Origin: Sphingomonas sp. Leaf208
GTDB taxonomy: Bacteria; Pseudomonadota; Alphaproteobacteria; Sphingomonadales; Sphingomonadaceae
Assembly (NCBI RefSeq): GCF_001421415.1
Contig: NZ_LMKH01000036.1
Location: forward strand, 72,611-136,610
Length of the DNA stretch: 64,000 nt
Direction: 5' to 3'
Shown here: piece by piece, positions 41,491-50,591 of the stretch
How the letters are laid out: each line of letters opens with the position of its first letter
Position numbering within the stretch: the first letter of the stretch is position 1
Program-made: the position numbers and the translations under genes
The notes under the pieces: generated by a model
Databases searched by the model: none
Told to the model about the DNA's origin: nothing
What the model saw: the letters and a program-made list of their open reading frames with translations, nothing else

Positions 41491-42734
41491 GCGGGCTTTC
41501 GTATCAGGACCCAGAGGAGTGCGGCGCCGACCAGGTCGAGCAGCCCGAGTAGGATGAAGAACGGCTGGTAGCCGACCTCCGCGACCATCGAGCCGAGCAC
41601 CAGCGTGAAGATCAGCACGCCGAGATTGGCGGCGGTGCCCGACATTCCCGTTGCGGTCGCCACCTGGTCCTGCGGAAACAGGTCCGACGACAGCGTGATG
41701 ACCGTCACCGACAGCGTCTGGTGCGCGAAACCGCCGAGGCACAGCAGTGCGATCGCCGCGATCGGGCTGGTCACCGTGCCGACGAACATCATCCCCGTCA
41801 TCAGCACCGCACCCACCGTGAAGGCACCACGCCGCGCATCGATCAGGTCGACGCCGCGCCGTTGCAGCCACGCCACCACGATCGGCCCGAACAGGCATCC
41901 GAGGTCCGCCGCCAGGAACGGCAGCCACGCGAACATCGCGATCTGGCCGAGATCGAAATGGCGCACCTGCACGAGGTACAGCGGCATCCAGAACGACAGC
42001 ATCCCCCAAACCGGATCGGCGAGGAACCGCGCCGCCGCGATCGCCCACAGGTTACGACGCCGCAGCAGTTCGCCGAGCGGCGGACGCTTGCGATGCGTGG
42101 CAAGCGATGCCTCCTGCCCTTCGACGATCAGCGTGCGTTCCGCCGGCGACAGCCGTCGATGTTTTGCGGGCGGCGCATACCAGAATAGCCAGGCGATCAC
42201 CCACACCAGCCCAAGCGCGCCGGCGATGAAGAAGGCTGCGCGCCAGCTATGGTTGAGCACCGCCCAGGCCACCAACGGCGGCGCGAACACCGCGCCGAAC
42301 GAGGCACCGATCTGATAGATGCCGCCCGCGACGCCGCGCTCTCGTGCCGGAAACCATTCGGCGACCAGCTTCATGCCCGCGGGTTGCGCCGATCCCTCGA
42401 CCAGCCCCAGTGCACCGCGCAAGCCGGCGAATCCCATCCAACCGGTCGCCAGTCCGTGCGCCATCGTGATCAGCGACCAGACCGTGACGAACAGCGTGAA
42501 GCCGATCTTCAGCCCGACCACGTCGAGCACATAGCCGGCAAGCGGCTGGAACATGATACCGATCTGGAATGCGCCGGTGATCCAGGAATATTCGGCGGCG
42601 CTGATATGCTGCTCGGCCATGATCGCCGGCGCCGCGACGCCGAGCACGCTGCGTGCGAGATAGTTGATGACCATCGCCACCACGAACAGGCCGATGATGG
42701 TCCAGCGGATATTCCTGAAGCGCTGCACCCTCAC
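41487..42734 (-). CDS. MFS sugar/hexuronate-type transporter
   Basis: A 415-residue twelve-helix major facilitator protein of the anion:cation/ExuT-like branch. After helix 1 (TIIGLFVVAMVINYLARSVL) it has GLRGALGLVEGSAQPAGMKL and WFPARERGVAGGIYQIGAS, typical of that group. The start is a GTG at 42734-42732. A second in-frame GTG at 42728 is possible and better spaced from GAGGG. A LacI-type palindrome lies six bases upstream of the start. With the GH43 gene it forms a two-gene operon for uptake and cleavage of an oligosaccharide. Confidence 0.9.
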   Translation of the reverse strand: MRVQRFRNIRWTIIGLFVVAMVINYLARSVLGVAAPAIMAEQHISAAEYSWITGAFQIGIMFQPLAGYVLDVVGLKIGFTLFVTVWSLITMAHGLATGWMGFAGLRGALGLVEGSAQPAGMKLVAEWFPARERGVAGGIYQIGASFGAVFAPPLVAWAVLNHSWRAAFFIAGALGLVWVIAWLFWYAPPAKHRRLSPAERTLIVEGQEASLATHRKRPPLGELLRRRNLWAIAAARFLADPVWGMLSFWMPLYLVQVRHFDLGQIAMFAWLPFLAADLGCLFGPIVVAWLQRRGVDLIDARRGAFTVGAVLMTGMMFVGTVTSPIAAIALLCLGGFAHQTLSVTVITLSSDLFPQDQVATATGMSGTAANLGVLIFTLVLGSMVAEVGYQPFFILLGLLDLVGAALLWVLIRKPA

Positions 42735-42739
42735 CCCCT

Positions 42740-42753
42740 CGGTAACGTTATCA
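42740..42753. promoter_or_regulatory. Candidate LacI-type operator upstream of MFS-GH43
   Basis: CGGTAACGTTATCA, a 14-base near-palindrome centred on CG. It matches the site in front of the TonB receptor at 13 of 14 positions. It lies just upstream of the MFS start codon, where binding would block initiation. Confidence 0.7.
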
Positions 42754-42863
42754 TCGCGTGGTAGCCGTCGACGCTCGCCTTAGGCAAGCATTGCTGCTGC
42801 AAAAACGCGTCGAAATGCGGTCGAGAGCAACTGTAGCCACGCGCGGCGCGGTCGCGGTCCGGC

Positions 42864-44945
42864 TCAGGGCGCCGCCGCGATCGGCATTTCGTAGATCGCC
42901 GCGGAGATCGCCGGTACCATCACGGTGCGTGTCCCCGCCACCTTGCTTTCGGCGATCGTCACGCCGTTCGGGGAGGCGATCGTGTTCACCGCCTCCACCG
43001 TCTTGCCGGTCATGACCCAGCGCCTGCCGCCACCGCGCAGGCTCATGCCGGAAAGCGCAAGGTTCAGTCGCTGCGGCTGGAACGTCGCGTTCACCACTGC
43101 GAGGCGCAGTTTGGTGCCGTCCGGCGACAGCCCGGCGATCACGTCGAGCGGATAGGTCGGGCTGCCCGCGCGCACCTTAGGATGCGCATGGCCGACCGGG
43201 TATTTCGGCTCTGGTTGCGGTACATCGCCATCGACCTTCAGCGGAACCGTCCCGGCGCCGAAATGCTCGCCGTACAGCTTGAACACGGTCCCGGTGGCGT
43301 TAAGGGTCGCGGCGGATGGCGAGATGTCCATCGTCGACACGCCGGTCGTGAACGCCGACATCGTCAGGAAATCGGTGTGGCGTAGCATCTCCTGGAATAC
43401 CATCGCATAGGCCAGCGAGGATTTCAGCGTCGGCGGCCCCGCCATGTACGCGTATTCGTCGATCGACAGGAACGTCTTGGCGGCGCGGATCTTGGGGAAC
43501 TTCGTCTCGTAGAACGCCCACTCCTCCGCCTCCATGCGGACGTGGTTCGAGGGCGAACGGACGAACTCGATAAGCTCGTCGGCGGCCGGCGCATCGGGCC
43601 GTTTTTCCGCGCGATCATACCAATGCTCGGTGATGCCGTCGAAATTGCCCCATGCCTTGGCGAAGAAGCCACCGGTCCAGTCCTCCTCGGTACCGAACTT
43701 CGCCTGGATGCTTTCGATCGACGAGTTCTGTTGCACGCCCTTCGGATGCAACTGGTCGGGCATCGCGCCCGATGCGATGAGCGTTATCGACGGGTCCTTC
43801 GCCCGCATCGCCCTCGCAAACTCATTATGCTTGATCATGAAGTAATCGAGCGAGGTCTTGCCGATCTGCCACCAGCCGAACGGTTCGTTGCCGATGTTCC
43901 ACCATTTGACGCGGTATGGCTCTGGATGACCGTTGGCCGCACGCTTGGCGCCCCATTCGGAGGTCGCCGCGCCGTTGAGATATTCGACCTCCTCGGCCGC
44001 CGAGTTCGCATCGCCCAGCCCGGCATTGACCGTAACATAGGGTTCGACGCCCAGGATACGCGTCAGGTCCATCCATTCGTCCATGCCGAGATCGTTCGGC
44101 TGCATCGCGCTCCAGGCGTGATCGAACATCGGCGGGCGCGCGTCGCGGGGCCCGATCGCCTCGTGCCAATCCCAGTCGGACAGGAAGTTTCCGCCGGGCA
44201 AGCGCCAGAAGCCCGAGTTCAGCGACTTCGCGATCGCGGTCGTATCCGCGCGCCAGCCATTGACGTTGTCCGCCGGCATCAGCGACACCACGCCGACCCG
44301 AAAAACGCCGTTGCCAGTGCCAGTGATCTCGAGCCGTGCATCGGACGCGGACGCGGTCGGCGTGAACGCAAAGCTGGCCTCGCTCCAGTCCGCGCCGGGC
44401 GTCGGCAGCGGCACGACCTGCCGGTCCTGCGGCCGATCGCCCCAGACCAACGCCACCGACACCGCCACGTCTGGGTCGCCACTCAGCCTGAGCTTGCCGA
44501 CATACCGCCGGCCGCGGACGACCTCGATCCCGCCTTGGACGATGCCGGTGACATGGTCGGCGGACACCGCGATCCGCGCGCTCTGCGTGCCGGCGTACGG
44601 ATGCTGCGTGTCCATCGTCACGACCGCGTCGCCGCCGATCGGGCGCCATTTGCGGTAGACGACACCGGGCCGCCCTTCGGCGTTGACGGGTGGCGGCGCG
44701 TCGCTGGCGGCGGGGCCGATCGGGTAATAGAATTTGCGGTCGTCGAGCATCTCCGCCCACAGCGTCCGCGCGACGAGTCCGCCGATCGGTTCGATGAACA
44801 TGCCGTATTCATAGGGCGTAACGGCCGCAGACCGCGCCGTTGCGTCGATCCGGACGGCGATAGGCTGAGCCCGTTGCGCCTCGGCCGAGACCAAGACCGT
44901 GACTTGACCCGCGAGCAGGACGAACGCTGCGACGACCGGTTTCAT
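42864..44945 (-). CDS. GH51-family alpha-L-arabinofuranosidase, exported
   Basis: A 693-residue enzyme that removes alpha-L-arabinofuranosyl side chains from arabinoxylan or arabinan. A signal peptide (to about SAEAQ, residue 23) is followed by a carbohydrate-binding-like beta domain (about 70-210), a TIM barrel and a C-terminal beta-sandwich. The acid/base is about E354 in WWNIGNEPFGWW, and the nucleophile about E497 in LSIDEYAYM. The ATG at 44945 has GGGGAGAGG upstream. It lies in line with the MFS-GH43 pair, separated by about 130 bp, and is divergent from the LacI regulator. Confidence 0.93.
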   Translation of the reverse strand: MKPVVAAFVLLAGQVTVLVSAEAQRAQPIAVRIDATARSAAVTPYEYGMFIEPIGGLVARTLWAEMLDDRKFYYPIGPAASDAPPPVNAEGRPGVVYRKWRPIGGDAVVTMDTQHPYAGTQSARIAVSADHVTGIVQGGIEVVRGRRYVGKLRLSGDPDVAVSVALVWGDRPQDRQVVPLPTPGADWSEASFAFTPTASASDARLEITGTGNGVFRVGVVSLMPADNVNGWRADTTAIAKSLNSGFWRLPGGNFLSDWDWHEAIGPRDARPPMFDHAWSAMQPNDLGMDEWMDLTRILGVEPYVTVNAGLGDANSAAEEVEYLNGAATSEWGAKRAANGHPEPYRVKWWNIGNEPFGWWQIGKTSLDYFMIKHNEFARAMRAKDPSITLIASGAMPDQLHPKGVQQNSSIESIQAKFGTEEDWTGGFFAKAWGNFDGITEHWYDRAEKRPDAPAADELIEFVRSPSNHVRMEAEEWAFYETKFPKIRAAKTFLSIDEYAYMAGPPTLKSSLAYAMVFQEMLRHTDFLTMSAFTTGVSTMDISPSAATLNATGTVFKLYGEHFGAGTVPLKVDGDVPQPEPKYPVGHAHPKVRAGSPTYPLDVIAGLSPDGTKLRLAVVNATFQPQRLNLALSGMSLRGGGRRWVMTGKTVEAVNTIASPNGVTIAESKVAGTRTVMVPAISAAIYEMPIAAAP

Positions 44946-45045
44946 CGACCTCTCCCCTTTGTGCGTGCTCGCCATTCCGGCGATGATCGCGACGCGCCGG
45001 TTCGATCCGATGTCGGCGCTTATCCGAATAGATTACGCAGACTAA

Positions 45046-45059
45046 TGATAACGTCAACA
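45046..45059. promoter_or_regulatory. Candidate LacI-type operator between GH51 and lacI-type gene
   Basis: TGATAACGTCAACA. Its reverse complement TGTTGACGTTATCA matches the TonB-receptor site TGGTAACGTTATCA at 12 of 14 positions. It is about 100 bp upstream of GH51 and about 150 bp upstream of the regulator, so it could control both. Confidence 0.6.
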
Positions 45060-45201
45060 TGAACGTTCGCTGGGTCGGCATACTCTGGTCGAGATCGGAC
45101 CAACTTGCATCGCGGGGCCAAAGGTCTAGGTCGCTTCGTCGTGTATGGTTCGTATTGAGGGGCTCGACGTGACGATCGTCGGGCGGGTTGAAGGGATCGG
45201 T

Positions 45202-46248
45202 GTGAAGGAACGCGCTCGGCGCTCGCGCAGCCCGACGATCATCGATGTCGCCGCGCAGGCCGGGGTATCCCCGATGACCGTGTCGCGCGTCATCAACGGC
45301 CGCGCCAGCGTCGATCCGACCACGCGCGCCAGCGTCCAGGACGCGATCGACGCACTGGGCTACACGCCGAACCTCGCCGCGCGCAGCCTGGTCACGTCCA
45401 CCGAACTCAAGATCGGCGTGATCTACGCCAACCCGAGCGCCGCGTTCATGAGCGACTTCCTCACTGGCGTGTTCGAGGAGGCCTCGATCCGCGGCGCACG
45501 CCTCATCCTGCTGAAGGGCGAAGACGGCCGTCCGCCCAGCCCCGCCGCGCTGGAGAACCTGGTCGCAACGGGTATCTCCGGCATGATCTGCGCGCCGCCG
45601 TTGAGCGAGTCCGAAGCGGTCCTCGACGTGTTGCGCAAGGCGCGCGTGCCGGTGGCGGCGGTCGGCGCGCATGATGTCGACAACGTGATCTGCGTCCGTA
45701 TCGACGATCGTCTCGCCGCGTACGAGATGACGCGCGAGCTGACCGCGATGGGTCACCGCCGGCTGGGGTTCGTCGTCGGCAACCCCGACCAGGTCGCCAG
45801 TCTGAAGCGGCTCGACGGCTTCTACGCCGCGGTGCGCGAACATCCGGGCGTTCGCGCAACGATCGCGCAAGGCGATTTCAGCTTTGCCTCGGGACTCGCC
45901 GCCGGCGACCAGTTGCTCCAGGCCGATCCGCCCCCCACCGCGATCTTCGCCAGCAACGACGACATGGCCGCCGCCGTCGTGTCGGTGGCGCATCGGCGAC
46001 AACTGGACGTACCGCGCGAACTGACGGTCGTCGGGTTCGACGACACCACCGCCGCCGTGATGCTGTGGCCACCGCTGACGACGGTGCACCAGCCGGTCCG
46101 CCGACTCGCCGCGGAAGCGCTCGGCCTGCTGGTCGCGGAGATCGCCACGCCGCCGAGAACCCCCGCCAAGCGCGCCGACCGGGTGCTGGACCACGAAATC
46201 GTCAAGCGACAGTCCACGTCGCCGCCACAGGACGACGCCACGCCCTAA
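45202..46248 (+). CDS. LacI-family transcriptional regulator
   Basis: A 348-residue repressor. The N-terminal helix-turn-helix (SPTIIDVAAQAGVSPMTVSR, then VINGRASVDPTTRASV) is followed by a periplasmic-binding-protein-like sensor domain (about 75-345) with ASNDDMAAAVV and VVGFDDTTAAVMLWPPLTTV. The GTG at 45202 was chosen because AAGGGA precedes it by five bases. An in-frame ATG at 45145 would add 19 residues but has no visible ribosome-binding site. It sits between GH51 and the TonB receptor, and three similar palindromes near these genes are its probable binding sites. The inducer is likely an arabinose- or xylose-containing sugar. Confidence 0.92.
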   Translation: MKERARRSRSPTIIDVAAQAGVSPMTVSRVINGRASVDPTTRASVQDAIDALGYTPNLAARSLVTSTELKIGVIYANPSAAFMSDFLTGVFEEASIRGARLILLKGEDGRPPSPAALENLVATGISGMICAPPLSESEAVLDVLRKARVPVAAVGAHDVDNVICVRIDDRLAAYEMTRELTAMGHRRLGFVVGNPDQVASLKRLDGFYAAVREHPGVRATIAQGDFSFASGLAAGDQLLQADPPPTAIFASNDDMAAAVVSVAHRRQLDVPRELTVVGFDDTTAAVMLWPPLTTVHQPVRRLAAEALGLLVAEIATPPRTPAKRADRVLDHEIVKRQSTSPPQDDATP

Positions 46249-46343
46249 CGCCATCCGCCGTTTCTGCGGACGTCGACGACCTCCACCCTACGCCACCGAT
46301 AGTATGAGTATTGACTCCTCCGCGATGTCGACGCATTGTTGCG

Positions 46344-46357
46344 TGGTAACGTTATCA
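46344..46357. promoter_or_regulatory. Candidate LacI-type operator upstream of TonB receptor
   Basis: TGGTAACGTTATCA, a near-palindrome with a perfect TAACGTTA centre. It lies about 80 bp before the receptor start codon and about 95 bp after the regulator stop. Confidence 0.7.
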
Positions 46358-46434
46358 AACAGCAACATCGAGTTGCGGGATGACGATGCAGGAACGCCGG
46401 TAAATCGGCGCGCCGTAAAAGGGGGTAGGATGCA

Positions 46435-49400
46435 ATGGTTTCTAGAATCACGACTCTGTCGGCTCACGTCCGCGCCAGCATTTGGGCGCAAGAGACATCG
46501 CGTTTAACGACAGCGGCACGATCGGTTTCTACCGTTTCCAGTCCGACTACACGGCAACGGCGCACCCTCATCGCCGGATCGAGCAGCATCGCCGCGCTTA
46601 TCCTCTCGCTATACGCAGCGCCGTCTTTCGCACAGGCCGCACCGCCGCAAACCACCGACACCGTCGTCCCCGCAGAGCCGGTCGCCGAGACGCCCAAGGC
46701 CGCCGAACCCGAGGCCGTCAGAACGGCGGACATCATCGTCACCGGCTCCCGGATCCAGTCGAGCGGCTTTACCGCCCCGACGCCGACCACGGTCATCAGC
46801 GAAGCCGATATCCAGAACAACGCGCAGCCCAACGTCTTCACGACGATCGCGCAGCTGCCGTCGTTGCAGGGATCGAGTGGCTCGACGACCAACACCTTCA
46901 GCACGTCGAGCGGCCAGCAGGGCCTGAGCTCGTTCTCGCTCCGGGGCCTCGGCACGATCCGTACACTCACCCTGGTCGACGGCCAGCGCGTCGTCGGCGC
47001 CTATTATACCGGCGTCACCGACGTCAGCCTGCTCCCGCAATTGCTGATCAAGCGAGTCGACATCGTCAACGGCGGCGCGTCGGCGTCCTACGGATCGGAC
47101 GCGGTCGGCGGCGTCGTCAACTTCATCACCGATACGCATTTCCAGGGCTTCAAAGGCAATATCCAGGGCGGCATCACCAATTACGGCGACGACGGCCAGG
47201 GCCTGATCCAGCTTGCCGCGGGACGGAGCTACCTGAACGATCGACTCCACCTCGTCGTCAGCGGCGAATATGCCAAGGAAGCAGGTGTCGGCCCCGGCGA
47301 TTTCGGCACCGACCTCGCCGGTGGTCGCGACTGGTTCACGCAGACGACGATGATCAACCGCAACGTCGTCGACGACGGATCGCCGCAATACGTCCTGCGC
47401 GACTTCGCCCAGCCGTATAACTTTACGAAATACGGCCTCATCACCGCCGGTCCACTGCAAGGCACAGCGTTCGACCAGAGCGGCCGCCCCTTCCAGTTCC
47501 AATATGGCTCGAACGGCGTGCCCGCACGTGACAATTCCGGCGCGGTTCGAGGCTGCCTGCCCGGCTTTTGCGTCGGCGGCGACCTGTCGGGGAACATCGA
47601 TACCGGCCGCACCTTGCAGTCAGCGATCCAGCGCCTCGATAGCTATGGGCGTATCGGCTATGATTTCGCGACCGACAACGAGGTCTATGTCAGCGTCAAT
47701 GTCGGCCAGGTGAAGACTCACAACCAGCCAACCAACGGCGCCAACCGACCCGGCCTGAGGCTCCAGTGCGCCAACCCGTTCGTCCCGGCGTCGATCCAGG
47801 CGGCGTGCGCGACCGCGGGGATCACGGACTTCCAGTTCGGCGCCAGCGTCGCGATCCTGCCGAACACGATCGTTCATACCGACCGCCGCCAATACCGTGT
47901 CGTCGGCGGCCTGAAGGGCAAGTTCGATATCGGTGGCTCGCCCTGGACCTATGACGCCTATTACGAGCGCGGCATCACCGATACCGCAATCGACGTCGAC
48001 GACATCGTCCTCACGCCGCATTTCAACCAGGCGATCCAGGCGATCACGCTCAACGGCGCGATCGTCTGCGCCAATCCGGTCGCACGCGCCAATGGCTGCA
48101 TCCCGCTCAACATCATCGGCGGCGCGACGCCCTCCGAGTCGGCACGCCGGTATGTCCAGCCAGAGAACGGCCCGATCCAGCGCCTCCACTTGACGCAGGA
48201 CGTCGCGAGCCTCGCCTTCTCCGGCACCCCCGTCGAGCTCTGGGCGGGTCCCTTGTCGGTCGCGTTCGGCGGCGAATATCGCAAGGAATTCTACAAGGTC
48301 CGTGCCGATGCATACGGCGCCGGCGTTTCCACGCTCAGTCCCTATACCAGCGAATACCCCGCCGACCCGACGCTGCTAACCGCAGGCAACAACTGGTATG
48401 CCGGCAACTACAAGAACGGCACCGGCGCCTACGACGTCAAGGAAGCATTCCTCGAGCTCGATGTCCCGCTGTTCAAGTCGGACATGATGGGCAGGGCCAA
48501 CGTCAACGGCGCGGCCCGCATCACCGACTACAGCACGTCAGGCCGGGTCTGGACGTGGAAGATCGGCGGGACATGGGACACGCCGCTCAACGGACTTCGC
48601 CTGCGCGGCGTCACCTCGCGCGACGTTCGCGCACCCAATCTGTCCGAACTGTTCGCCGCACCGGTGACGACGACGCTGCCCAACTTCCTCGACCCTGCGC
48701 GCAACGTGAACGTCGTGGCTATCCAGAACGCGATCGGCAACCCGGCACTCACGCCCGAGATCGCGCGCAATACCGAGGTCGGCGCGGTCTATGCCAACCC
48801 GTCCTGGCTGCCGGGGTTCAGTGCCTCGGTCGATTACTATAACATCAAGGTCACCGACGTGATCTCCAGCCTCGGCGCCGCGCAGATCGTTGACCTGTGC
48901 TTCCGCAACATCCTGCCCGAAACGTGCAGCGCGTATAATCTCAACAACACCGCCGGCCCCAATTTCATCAACACGCAGGCGTTCAACCTCGCCTCGATCA
49001 AGACCGACGGCTTCGATATCGAGGCAAGCTATCGGTGGCGGCGCCCGCTCGGTGTGGACGGGACGTTCACGCTCCGCGGCCTGGCGACGCACATCCGGAA
49101 GTTCGTCACGGATACCGGCCTGCCGGGGACGATTCCGACCGACGGCGCCGGCGTCAACCTCGGTGCCACCCCGCGCTGGAAGCTGCTCGCGGTACAGGCG
49201 TTCAGCAACGACCGCTTCAGCCTGACGGTGCAGGAACGCTGGTTCAGCGACGGCAATTACGGCAACCAGTACGTCGTCTGCGCGCCCGGAACCTGCCCCA
49301 AATCGACCACGACCGCGCCGACGATCGACCGCAACTTCATGCCCGGCGCCTTCTATCTCGACGTCGGCGGAACGTATAATATCACCAAACAGGTGTCCGG

Positions 49401-49521
49401 GTATTTCAAGGTCGACAACGTCTTCGATCACGACCCGGCAGCCTCGCCGCAGAGCGCCAACCCGGCGTTGTACGACATCGTCGGGCGCATCTACCGTGTC
49501 GGCGTCCGCTTCTCGTTCTGA
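46435..49521 (+). CDS. TonB-dependent outer-membrane receptor
   Basis: A 1028-residue outer-membrane transporter. The plug starts with the TonB-box-like region before DIIVTGSRIQSSGF (about residue 98) and includes SFSLRGLGTIRTLTLVDGQR. It is followed by a large beta-barrel ending in aromatic VGVRFSF. The hydrophobic signal core begins only near residue 45, so the N-terminus is about 40 residues longer than usual. The ATG at 46435 follows GGGGGTAGG, and no later Met precedes the signal core. Within the arabinoside locus it probably imports arabino- or xylo-oligosaccharides. Confidence 0.93.
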   Translation: MVSRITTLSAHVRASIWAQETSRLTTAARSVSTVSSPTTRQRRTLIAGSSSIAALILSLYAAPSFAQAAPPQTTDTVVPAEPVAETPKAAEPEAVRTADIIVTGSRIQSSGFTAPTPTTVISEADIQNNAQPNVFTTIAQLPSLQGSSGSTTNTFSTSSGQQGLSSFSLRGLGTIRTLTLVDGQRVVGAYYTGVTDVSLLPQLLIKRVDIVNGGASASYGSDAVGGVVNFITDTHFQGFKGNIQGGITNYGDDGQGLIQLAAGRSYLNDRLHLVVSGEYAKEAGVGPGDFGTDLAGGRDWFTQTTMINRNVVDDGSPQYVLRDFAQPYNFTKYGLITAGPLQGTAFDQSGRPFQFQYGSNGVPARDNSGAVRGCLPGFCVGGDLSGNIDTGRTLQSAIQRLDSYGRIGYDFATDNEVYVSVNVGQVKTHNQPTNGANRPGLRLQCANPFVPASIQAACATAGITDFQFGASVAILPNTIVHTDRRQYRVVGGLKGKFDIGGSPWTYDAYYERGITDTAIDVDDIVLTPHFNQAIQAITLNGAIVCANPVARANGCIPLNIIGGATPSESARRYVQPENGPIQRLHLTQDVASLAFSGTPVELWAGPLSVAFGGEYRKEFYKVRADAYGAGVSTLSPYTSEYPADPTLLTAGNNWYAGNYKNGTGAYDVKEAFLELDVPLFKSDMMGRANVNGAARITDYSTSGRVWTWKIGGTWDTPLNGLRLRGVTSRDVRAPNLSELFAAPVTTTLPNFLDPARNVNVVAIQNAIGNPALTPEIARNTEVGAVYANPSWLPGFSASVDYYNIKVTDVISSLGAAQIVDLCFRNILPETCSAYNLNNTAGPNFINTQAFNLASIKTDGFDIEASYRWRRPLGVDGTFTLRGLATHIRKFVTDTGLPGTIPTDGAGVNLGATPRWKLLAVQAFSNDRFSLTVQERWFSDGNYGNQYVVCAPGTCPKSTTTAPTIDRNFMPGAFYLDVGGTYNITKQVSGYFKVDNVFDHDPAASPQSANPALYDIVGRIYRVGVRFSF

Positions 49522-49552
49522 CGCTCCACGCCCACCCATACGGAGATCCAGC

Positions 49553-50482
49553 ATGCGCGCTCTCGCCCTTCTGATTGCCGGCATCATGCTGGGTTCGCCC
49601 GCGATCGCGCAGACCGCTAAAGGCGCGGCGGCGCAATCTGCGGCACTGGAACGCGGGTCCGGCGCCTACCCCGCGATCTTCGAGGAACGACCGGAGCTGC
49701 CCGACCATGTCGTCTACCGCCCGGCGAATCTTGGTGCGCTGGGTCGGGCCAAGCTCGGGATCTACGTCTTCGGCAATGGCGGCTGCAGCGCAGACGGGAC
49801 GAGTTCGCGCAACCACCTGCTGGAGATCGCCTCGCACGGCTATCTCGTCATCGCGTCGGGCACGATCCCCAAGCCAAAGTCCGACGCCGCGACGAGCCCC
49901 GCCCCCGCCCCAGCGCCCGGCACGAAGCTGACCTCGGCAACGTCGACACGCGCGCTGACCGACGCGATCGACTGGGCGCAGCGTGAGAATTCCCGCGCCG
50001 GCAGTCCGTTCAAGGGCAGGATCGCCACCACCGAGATCGCGGCGTCCGGCTGGAGTTGCGGCGGCTTGCAGGCGCTATCCGCCGCACAGGACCCGCGCGT
50101 GACGACCGCGGTGATCATGAACAGCGGCTTCTTTCCCGAGGGCGCGAACCCGATCGGCGGCGTGGTGTCCGACAAGGCGTTGCTGAAGACGCTGCACGGC
50201 TCGATCCTCTACGTTCTCGGCGGCCCGACCGACATCGCGGCCGCGAACGGCACCGACGATTTCCAGCGGATCGACCACATCCCAGCGGCGCTGGTCAACA
50301 TACCGGTGGGTCACGGCGGCACCTACATGCAACCGCATGGCGGTATCGCGGCGGAGGTCGTGACCGCGTGGCTGGATTGGCGGCTGAAGAACGATCGCAC
50401 CGCCGCCGCACGCTTCGTCGGCAAGGACTGCGGGTTCTGTCAGGACAAGCGGATCACGATCGAGCGCAAGCACTTCGACTAA
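49553..50482 (+). CDS. Secreted alpha/beta hydrolase (esterase-like)
   Basis: A 309-residue exported protein (signal peptide to about residue 20, SPAIAQ). The nucleophile serine is probably S168 in ASGWSCGGLQ, and a likely catalytic His is in IPVGHGGTYMQ. It resembles dienelactone-hydrolase, chlorophyllase or PET-hydrolase-like esterases in layout. It begins 31 bp after the TonB receptor, so it is likely in the same transcript. A role in removing acyl groups from an arabinoxylan-type polymer is plausible but inferred. Confidence 0.83.
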   Translation: MRALALLIAGIMLGSPAIAQTAKGAAAQSAALERGSGAYPAIFEERPELPDHVVYRPANLGALGRAKLGIYVFGNGGCSADGTSSRNHLLEIASHGYLVIASGTIPKPKSDAATSPAPAPAPGTKLTSATSTRALTDAIDWAQRENSRAGSPFKGRIATTEIAASGWSCGGLQALSAAQDPRVTTAVIMNSGFFPEGANPIGGVVSDKALLKTLHGSILYVLGGPTDIAAANGTDDFQRIDHIPAALVNIPVGHGGTYMQPHGGIAAEVVTAWLDWRLKNDRTAAARFVGKDCGFCQDKRITIERKHFD

Positions 50483-50487
50483 GCGAG

Positions 50488-50509
50488 CCGTCCGCACCAT
50501 GACGGACGG
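50488..50509. terminator. Hairpin after the secreted hydrolase
   Basis: CCGTCCG and CGGACGG form a 7-bp stem with an eight-base loop just after the stop codon, in the gap to the convergent nuclease gene. There is no T-run. Confidence 0.4.
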
Positions 50510-50591
50510 AGAGAGGGAAACCACGGTTCCCGAAGGTCGACGTCGGTAACCCAGACGAGGATGATCGCCGGGAGGACGCCGCGCCGCCCCG

